Below are positions 6,982 through 12,783 of a stretch of 14,903 nt of DNA, piece by piece; the first letter of the stretch is position 1, and every line of letters starts with the position of its first letter. The stretch is from RYN-417 sp043743105. Lineage in GTDB: Bacteria; Patescibacteriota; Saccharimonadia; Saccharimonadales; JACDBH01. A program made the position numbers and the translations under genes. Below the pieces are notes generated by a model that saw only the letters and a list, made by a program, of their open reading frames with translations, searched no databases and was not told the origin of the DNA. The stretch covers positions 1 to 14,903 of the forward strand of contig JAYTXD010000009.1 of assembly GCA_043743105.1 (NCBI GenBank), written 5' to 3'.

Positions 6982-8262
6982 ATGCATATAACTAAAGTAC
7001 AAAAGAACCCAAATCTCATTGAACTCACAATTACCGCGAATGAGGCCGATCTAAGCCCAGTCAAGTCAAATACCCTAAAAAAACTGGCACCAAATGTGAA
7101 ACTTGCTGGATTCCGTGAAGGTAAAGTGCCACTTAACATGATTGAAAAAAACCTCGATCAAGCGGCATTTCAAAGCGAATTTTTGGATATGGCAGTGAAC
7201 GCTTTGTATAACCAAGCGCTTACCCAAGAAGATTTACGTCCTGTTGCAAATCCAGACATGAAACTAAGTAAGTTTGTCCCTTTCACTACGCTGGAATTTA
7301 CATTAACAGTCCCAGTAATCGGCGAAATTAAGCTAACTGATTACACTAAGATCAAAATGAAAAAAGAGCCTGTTAAATTAGAAGCAAAACAGATTACAGA
7401 AGTAATCCATTCGCTGCAACAGCGTTTGGCTGAGCGTGCTGCAGTAGTGCGCGCCGCAAAAGACGGTGATGAAGTTATGCTTGATTTTAAGGGTACTGAC
7501 GACAAGGGCGAAGCTGTCAGCGGTGCCGAAGGAAAGGGTTACCCTCTTACACTCGGAAGTAGTTCATTTATACCCGGTTTCGAGGAAAACGTAATAGGCA
7601 TAAAGCCTGGTGAATCGAAAACATTTACCATCAATTTCCCAAAAGATTACGGCGTAAAAGCCTTACAAAGTAAAAAAGTTACGTTTGAAATTACTGTAAA
7701 TTCAGTTAATGAACTAGTTGAGCCAGAATTGAATGATGACTTTGCCGCAAAAGCTGGGCCATTTAAAACATTGGCAGAGCTTAAAGAAGACATTAAAAAG
7801 CAACTGCAAATTGAGCGTGAACAAGAAGCGGAGCGAAACTTTGAAGAAGCTTTACTTAAGGAAATTGCGAGCAAATCAAAACTGAGCGTTCCGAAAGAAC
7901 TTATAGACGAGCAGATAGAGCGGATCGAAAACGAGGAAAAACAAAACTTAATGTACCGTGGTCAGACATGGGAAGAGCATCTCAAAGCAGAAGGCGTTAG
8001 CCCAGAAGAGCATAAGGAACAAAAACGCGATACAGCTACAGACCGCGTAAAAATCGGCATTATCTTGTCTGAAATTGCAGAAGCTGAAAAAGTTACTGTT
8101 GATCCGAAAGAGTTTGATGCGCGGCTGAAAGCAATGAAAGCCCAGTATAAAGACAAAGCAGCACAAAGCGAATTAGATAAGCCTGAAGTACAGCGCGACA
8201 TTCTTGCACGTATGATTACCGAAAAAACCATTAATATTATTACGAAATACGCTAGCGCCTAG
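6982..8262 (+). CDS. tig: Trigger factor, ribosome-associated chaperone and prolyl isomerase
   Basis: Cytosolic chaperone that docks at the ribosomal exit tunnel and shields nascent chains; 426 residues, the usual size. The ribosome-docking signature GFREGKVP is at residues 43-50. An FKBP-type peptidyl-prolyl isomerase domain covers about 160-243, with DGDEVMLDFKG at its start and SSSFIPGFEENVIGIKPGE in the middle. The remaining part to residue 426 is the long charged helical C-terminal arm domain that forms the chaperone cradle. The ATG at 6982 has no clear Shine-Dalgarno; the chosen start agrees with the family because the first strand (HITKVQKNPNLIELTITA) begins at once. The gap to hisS is 47 bases and contains a hairpin, so tig may have its own start site. 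clpP follows under a separate CIRCE-controlled promoter, a common tig-clpP arrangement. Confidence 0.96.
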   Translation: MHITKVQKNPNLIELTITANEADLSPVKSNTLKKLAPNVKLAGFREGKVPLNMIEKNLDQAAFQSEFLDMAVNALYNQALTQEDLRPVANPDMKLSKFVPFTTLEFTLTVPVIGEIKLTDYTKIKMKKEPVKLEAKQITEVIHSLQQRLAERAAVVRAAKDGDEVMLDFKGTDDKGEAVSGAEGKGYPLTLGSSSFIPGFEENVIGIKPGESKTFTINFPKDYGVKALQSKKVTFEITVNSVNELVEPELNDDFAAKAGPFKTLAELKEDIKKQLQIEREQEAERNFEEALLKEIASKSKLSVPKELIDEQIERIENEEKQNLMYRGQTWEEHLKAEGVSPEEHKEQKRDTATDRVKIGIILSEIAEAEKVTVDPKEFDARLKAMKAQYKDKAAQSELDKPEVQRDILARMITEKTINIITKYASA

Positions 8263-8283
8263 AAATACGTAATTTCAGATAAT

Positions 8284-8310
8284 TTAGCACTCACACTTGA
8301 CGAGTGCCAA
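8284..8310 (+). promoter_or_regulatory. CIRCE operator (HrcA binding site)
   Basis: TTAGCACTC (8284-8292), a nine-base spacer, and GAGTGCCAA (8302-8310). The consensus is TTAGCACTC-N9-GAGTGCTAA, so only one base of the right arm differs. The -35 element of the clpP promoter lies in the spacer, so HrcA bound here would block RNA polymerase and release it on heat shock. hrcA itself is not in the window. Confidence 0.93.
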
Positions 8311-8326
8311 CTCATGACTGTATAGT
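8297..8326 (+). promoter_or_regulatory. clpP promoter, overlapped by CIRCE
   Basis: TTGACG (8297-8302) and TATAGT (8321-8326), 18 bases apart. The predicted start site is about 8332-8334, only a few bases before the clpP ATG at 8337, so the mRNA would be leaderless or nearly so. The -35 is inside the CIRCE element. Confidence 0.78.
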
Positions 8327-8336
8327 AAATATTACT

Positions 8337-8945
8337 ATGAATGTTAAGGCTTCAAACCCATCAAATTTGCTTATACCGACAGTTATTGAACAAGAAGGTC
8401 GTATGGAGCGTGCATATGACATTTATTCCCGTCTTTTAAAAGATAGGATTATCTTTATGGGCGAAGATGTTAATCCGCATACTGCCAATCTTATTGTTGC
8501 CCAGCTACTATTCTTAGACAACACAAGCAGTACTGAGCCAATACATTTTTATATCAATAGCCCTGGCGGTTCTGTGTACGACGCTCTGGCAATTTATGAC
8601 ACGATGCAGTTTGTAAAAGCTCCAGTGCATACATATGGTATTGGGATGCAGGCTTCTGCAGCGGCATTTTTATTAAGTTCAGGCGAAAAGGGTAAACGTT
8701 CTGTTTTGCCACATTCCACGATAATGATTCACCAGCCATCAAGCGGTACCCGCGGCAAAGTAACTGACCAAGAGATAGATTTAAAAGAATCATTACGCGT
8801 GAAGCATTTGTTAGAAAAAATTATGTCTAAAAACACTGGTCAGAAACCAGCTAAAATCCACGAAGATATGGAACGAGACAAATGGCTGAGTGCCGACGAT
8901 GCCAAAGCTTATGGCCTGGTAGACAAAGTAATCGTAAGACTTTAG
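8337..8945 (+). CDS. clpP: ATP-dependent Clp protease proteolytic subunit
   Basis: Serine peptidase that forms the two-ring barrel degrading proteins fed by Clp ATPases in the cytoplasm; 202 residues from this start. The catalytic triad is Ser107 (GMQASAAAF), His132 (MIHQP) and Asp181 (MERDKW). Its spacings, 25 and 74 residues from the serine, match E. coli ClpP exactly. The serine box has ASAAA in place of ASMGA, as in actinobacterial ClpP. The ATG at 8337 is chosen because the frame upstream (GTG at 8304) would place the start inside the CIRCE element and ahead of the promoter -10. An in-frame ATG at 8403 is preceded by GAAGGT but would remove the conserved IPTVIEQ N-terminus. CIRCE implies heat-shock induction. 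No clpX follows; the next gene is rpoB, so the partner ATPase must be encoded elsewhere. Confidence 0.95.
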   Translation: MNVKASNPSNLLIPTVIEQEGRMERAYDIYSRLLKDRIIFMGEDVNPHTANLIVAQLLFLDNTSSTEPIHFYINSPGGSVYDALAIYDTMQFVKAPVHTYGIGMQASAAAFLLSSGEKGKRSVLPHSTIMIHQPSSGTRGKVTDQEIDLKESLRVKHLLEKIMSKNTGQKPAKIHEDMERDKWLSADDAKAYGLVDKVIVRL

Positions 8946-8999
8946 TAATACTTAAATTTGTAACAATGCAATCAGCTTTTATTTGATTCAGAAATAAGC

Positions 9000-9028
9000 T
9001 TGACATTATATAAATTGTTCTTCACAAT
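9000..9028 (+). promoter_or_regulatory. Candidate distal rpoB promoter
   Basis: Perfect -35 TTGACA (9000-9005) with CACAAT (9023-9028) at the ideal 17-base spacing. The -10 matches four of six consensus bases, including the key A2 and T6. It would give a leader of roughly 180 bases before rpoB. Confidence 0.6.
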
Positions 9029-9150
9029 AGAACCTTAAGAAGTAGTAATGACGCGGCGTATTTAAGTTGTCTCACAATTTTTATAAAAAATGCCACAGTC
9101 TAGGTAGCTTCGGCCGAAACAAACTGCAGTATCAAAAAACACAACAATTA

Positions 9151-9179
9151 TTATCATCTTATCAGACGACTACTATAGA
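9151..9179 (+). promoter_or_regulatory. Candidate proximal rpoB promoter
   Basis: TTATCA (9151-9156) and TATAGA (9174-9179) at a 17-base spacing. The start would fall near 9186, about 29 bases before the rpoB ATG, and leaves GGAG (9198-9201) as a Shine-Dalgarno 13 bases upstream of the start codon, slightly far. Moderate match only. Confidence 0.45.
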
Positions 9180-9214
9180 GTTGCCTAATACATAAACGGA
9201 GTTCAATAGAGCGT

Positions 9215-12200
9215 ATGGCGAAGACAACCGTTAAACCTATCGCACGTGGCAAGCGTGTTTATTTTACAAAGGTCGATGATGTTTTGGATATGCCAAACCT
9301 CGTTGATCACCAAAACAAATCATTCCAATGGTTTGTAGAGGAAGGCCTCGGAGAGCTGCTTGCCGAAGTTAGCCCTATCGACGACTACACGGGTGGTAAA
9401 TTATCATTAACATTCAAGGGTTACCACTTTGAAGAGCCAAAGATATCTGAATCTGAAGCCCGCGAAAACAACGTTAGTTATGATGTACCACTTAAGGCCA
9501 TTATTGAACTAACTAACAAAGTTACCGGCGAAGTTAAAGAGTCTGAGATTTACTTGGGCGACTATCCATGGATGACCAAGCGTGGAACGTTTATTATTAA
9601 CGGCGCAGAACGCGTCGTAGTGAGCCAGCTAATTCGTTCTGCGGGTGTATTCTTTACATCTGAACAACATGGTCTGACCAAGCTCTACGGTGCCAAGGTT
9701 ATTCCTGGCCGTGGTGCTTGGCTAGAATTTGAGACTGCCGCTGCAGGCGCTCTTTACGTTAAAATCGACCGCAAGCGAAAAATTGCTGTTACAACCCTCT
9801 TAAAAGCTCTTGGAATGACCGAAGCAACTATTAAAGACGCCTTTAAGCACGTTGATCAAGGTAAGCTTAATTATATCGAGACAACCCTTGATAAAGACCC
9901 AAGCAAAGGTTCAAACGAAGCCCTTATCGAAGTCTACCGCCGTCTTCGCCCGGGTGACCTCGCTACTGTAGATAACGCTCGTTCACTCTTAGAAAACATG
10001 TTCTACAACTACAAGCGCTTCGACTTTAGCCGTGTTGGTCGTTACAAAATCAACAAGCGCTTGAATCTAGACGTTCCTAACACTGCCGAAAACCGCGTGA
10101 TGCGCCTAGAAGATCTGATTGCCATTATTGCTGAAGTTATTCGCATGAACAACACCCAAGAAGCTTCTGATGACATTGATAGCCTTGCAAACCGCCGTGT
10201 CAAATTGGTCGGCGAGCTTGTGCAACGCCAGTTCCGCATCGGTCTTCTCCGAATGGAGCGTAACGCCAAAGACCGTATGAGCATGAGCGACATCGAAAAT
10301 GTTTCTCCAGGTCAGCTCATCAATGCTCGCCCAATTGTTGCTGCTGTTCGTGAGTTTTTTGCATCATCTCAGCTTTCACAGTTTATGGACCAGATTAACC
10401 CACTGTCTGAGCTAGCTCACAAACGCCGTCTTAGTTCGATGGGACCTGGTGGTTTAAGCCGCGAACGTGCTGGTTTTGAAGTCCGCGACGCGCACGCTAC
10501 TCACTACGGACGTATTTGCCCGGTAGAAACTCCTGAAGGTGCCAACATTGGTTTGGTACTGAACCTCGCTAGCTATGCCCGTATCAACGACTATGGCTTT
10601 ATAGAAACTCCATATCGGCGTGTTGTCAATGCCGCTACAGCAAAAGACATTGTAGGACATGTTGCTGGCGCCGATTTAGAAGTTAAAGGTAAGGTTGTTG
10701 TCAAGGCAGGAAAATTTGTCACTGCTGAAGACGCTAAGAAGCTAGGCGAAGTCAAAGATCAGATTACCTGGCCAGTAAAAGCTCGTGCTTCAAAAGATGT
10801 TGTGTATATGGATGCATCCGAAGAAGAGCACGCAATCATTGCTAGTGCTGGTAGTGAGATTGACGAAGATGGTTATTTCTTGGACGAACGTCTTCCAGCT
10901 CGCCGTTTCTTGGTTGCTGCCGAAGTTGGTGCCGACGAAGTCACGCATGTTGACGCCGCCCGTCGTCAGGTTATTGGCTCAAGCGCAGGACTTATTCCGT
11001 TCATCGAAAAGAACTACGTTTACCGCTCATTGATGGGTAGTAACCAACAGCGTCAAGCCGTACCACTCATCAGCCCCGAGAGTCCAATTGTTGGAACGGG
11101 CTTTGAAGGTACTGCAGCACGTAACACTGGTCAGCTGATTGTTGCCGAAGGTGAAGGTGAAGTTGTAAAGGCCGAAGGTGCTGAAGTAGTTGTAAAATAC
11201 GCTGATGGCCAAAAAGTTTCCTACGAGCCACTACACTTCGTGCGCAGTAACGAAGGTACCAGCATTAATCAAAAGGTTGTTGTTAGCACAGGTGACAAAG
11301 TTAAGGCTGGTGATGTGTTGATCGAGGGTATGTCAGTACAAGGCGAAGAATTGGCTCTTGGTAAAGACCTTGTCGTAGCGTTTATGCCATGGAGTGGTTA
11401 TAACTTTGAAGACGCTATCATTATTTCCCGCAAGCTGATTGAAAACGATACACTCACAAGTATAAATATCGTAGATTATATGACGGAAGTCCGCGAAACG
11501 AAGCTTGGACCTGAAATTGTAACCCGTGACATCCCTAATGTTTCCGAAGACGCGCTTCGTCACCTTGACGAAGATGGTATTGTCCGTATTGGTGCTGAAG
11601 TGCACCCTGGTGATATCTTGGTCGGTAAAATTACGCCAAAAGGTGAGCAGGAATTAAGCTCGGAAGAAAGACTCCTCCGAGCTATCTTCGGCGAAAAAGC
11701 TAAGGAAGTCCGTGATACATCACAGCGCATGAGTAACGGCAAGCACGGTAAGGTTGTGGGTGTAAAAGTCTTTAGCCGCCAAAACGGCCACGAGCTTAAA
11801 GCTGGTGTGCTTATGCAAATCCAGGTCTTTGTGGCCCAGATGCGTAAGATCCAGGTTGGCGACAAGCTAGGTGGACGTCACGGTAACAAGGGCGTTATTG
11901 CCCGTATTCTTCCTGAAGAAGACATGCCATTTACCGAAGATGGTACACCTGTTGATATCGTCCTGAACCCGCTAGGTGTCCCAAGTCGTATGAACATCGG
12001 ACAGTTGTTTGAAACCCACCTCGGTATGGCCGCACGTGCATTAGGTATGAAAGTTGCCAGCCCGTCATTTAACGGTGTCCCAATCCAGAAGATTCAAGAC
12101 CTGCTAAACGACGCTGGTTTGCCACGCGACGGTAAACAGCAGTTGTTTGATGGCCGCAGCGGTGACGCATTTAAAGAACGTACAACCGTTGGAAGCATGT

Positions 12201-12781
12201 ACATGATCAAGTTAAATCACATGGTTACCGACAAGATCCACGCTCGTTCTACTGGTCCATACACCATGGTTACCCAGCAGCCACTCGGCGGTAAGGCCCA
12301 AAATGGTGGCCAGCGCTTTGGGGAAATGGAAGTGTGGGCACTGGAAGCTTATGGCGCCAGCAACACCCTACAAGAAATGCTTACTATTAAGTCAGACGAC
12401 GTCTACGGACGTTCAAAGGCATACGAAAGCATCATCAAGGGTACTGAAATTGTTGGACCTAAGGTTCCTGAAAGCTTTAACGTGCTTGTGAAAGAGTTGC
12501 AGGGTCTGTCTCTTAAGGTTGACCTTCTTGACTTGCATACAAACAAGCTCATCGATGCTGAAGAAATATTGGCCGAAAACATCAAGGATGAAGCGATGCA
12601 CGGTGTAGAGATCGAAGCCGTTCCTTTAGAAAATGATACGGAAGCAGAGACCGAAGAAACAATTGAGAATGAATTCATGACAGTTAGTGATGATGACTCT
12701 ATTGGCGGTGACGGTGTAACTGTGGCTGCAACTGATGACGATGACACGACAACAGACGACAACGATGGGGAGGAAGCATAA
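9215..12781 (+). CDS. rpoB: DNA-directed RNA polymerase beta subunit
   Basis: Catalytic-core subunit of RNA polymerase, 1188 residues. The conserved core is intact: the rifampicin-pocket block SSQLSQFMDQINPLSE, then GPGGLSRERAGFEVRD, ICPVETPEGANIGL, the FEDAIIIS segment, GDKLGGRHGNKGV, and the C-terminal GKAQNGGQRFGEMEVWALEAYGA-type region that contacts beta'. Compared with E. coli numbering, the rifampicin pocket has Ile where Asn518 lies (Ile394 here) and Met for Leu533 (Met409 here); the Asp516, His526 and Ser531 equivalents are kept. After the conserved end (PESFNVLVKEL) the protein runs on for about 86 residues. The last 49 of these have 20 Asp/Glu and no Lys/Arg. rpoC starts two bases after the stop, with GGGGAGGA inside the end of rpoB as its ribosome site. 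Ribosomal protein genes usually found upstream are absent. Confidence 0.98.
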   Translation: MAKTTVKPIARGKRVYFTKVDDVLDMPNLVDHQNKSFQWFVEEGLGELLAEVSPIDDYTGGKLSLTFKGYHFEEPKISESEARENNVSYDVPLKAIIELTNKVTGEVKESEIYLGDYPWMTKRGTFIINGAERVVVSQLIRSAGVFFTSEQHGLTKLYGAKVIPGRGAWLEFETAAAGALYVKIDRKRKIAVTTLLKALGMTEATIKDAFKHVDQGKLNYIETTLDKDPSKGSNEALIEVYRRLRPGDLATVDNARSLLENMFYNYKRFDFSRVGRYKINKRLNLDVPNTAENRVMRLEDLIAIIAEVIRMNNTQEASDDIDSLANRRVKLVGELVQRQFRIGLLRMERNAKDRMSMSDIENVSPGQLINARPIVAAVREFFASSQLSQFMDQINPLSELAHKRRLSSMGPGGLSRERAGFEVRDAHATHYGRICPVETPEGANIGLVLNLASYARINDYGFIETPYRRVVNAATAKDIVGHVAGADLEVKGKVVVKAGKFVTAEDAKKLGEVKDQITWPVKARASKDVVYMDASEEEHAIIASAGSEIDEDGYFLDERLPARRFLVAAEVGADEVTHVDAARRQVIGSSAGLIPFIEKNYVYRSLMGSNQQRQAVPLISPESPIVGTGFEGTAARNTGQLIVAEGEGEVVKAEGAEVVVKYADGQKVSYEPLHFVRSNEGTSINQKVVVSTGDKVKAGDVLIEGMSVQGEELALGKDLVVAFMPWSGYNFEDAIIISRKLIENDTLTSINIVDYMTEVRETKLGPEIVTRDIPNVSEDALRHLDEDGIVRIGAEVHPGDILVGKITPKGEQELSSEERLLRAIFGEKAKEVRDTSQRMSNGKHGKVVGVKVFSRQNGHELKAGVLMQIQVFVAQMRKIQVGDKLGGRHGNKGVIARILPEEDMPFTEDGTPVDIVLNPLGVPSRMNIGQLFETHLGMAARALGMKVASPSFNGVPIQKIQDLLNDAGLPRDGKQQLFDGRSGDAFKERTTVGSMYMIKLNHMVTDKIHARSTGPYTMVTQQPLGGKAQNGGQRFGEMEVWALEAYGASNTLQEMLTIKSDDVYGRSKAYESIIKGTEIVGPKVPESFNVLVKELQGLSLKVDLLDLHTNKLIDAEEILAENIKDEAMHGVEIEAVPLENDTEAETEETIENEFMTVSDDDSIGGDGVTVAATDDDDTTTDDNDGEEA
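12767..12774 (+). promoter_or_regulatory. Strong Shine-Dalgarno for rpoC inside the rpoB end
   Basis: GGGGAGGA lies 9 bases before the rpoC ATG at 12784 and overlaps the last Gly-Glu-Glu codons of rpoB. It fixes the rpoC start. Confidence 0.7.
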
Positions 12782-12783
12782 AT

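Larger units (their letters stand above)
8946..9214 (+). promoter_or_regulatory. clpP-rpoB intergenic region / rpoB leader
   Basis: A 269-base gap without a credible ORF. It holds an imperfect hairpin after clpP (AGCTTTTATTT at 8974-8984 against AAATAAGCT at 8992-9000, two bases bulged, no T tail), two promoter candidates listed separately, a TTTTTATAAAAA palindrome (9078-9089) and a TTCGGCCGAA palindrome (9109-9118). An RNA starting near 9035 would have a 5' leader of about 180 bases. I recognise no known riboswitch or ribosomal-protein leader, and rplJ/rplL are absent. Confidence 0.6.

Noticed and set aside
8244..8276. Repeated GAAATACG (8244, 8262) and the GAAAT/ATTTC inverted repeat after tig
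   Set aside because: Short AT-rich matches, one copy inside the coding end of tig; no T run and no sign of a terminator, so probably chance.
8304..8336. GTG at 8304 as the clpP start
   Set aside because: It lies inside the CIRCE right arm and upstream of the promoter -10, so it could not be on the transcript from that promoter.
8640..8675. ClpP serine box ASAAA instead of ASMGA as a possible inactivating change
   Set aside because: The same box occurs in actinobacterial ClpP, and the full triad is present with exact E. coli spacing.
12403..12762. 119-codon minus-strand frame at the end of rpoB
   Set aside because: Its serine/valine-rich sequence is simply the complement of the acidic GAT/GAC/GAA codons of the RpoB tail.
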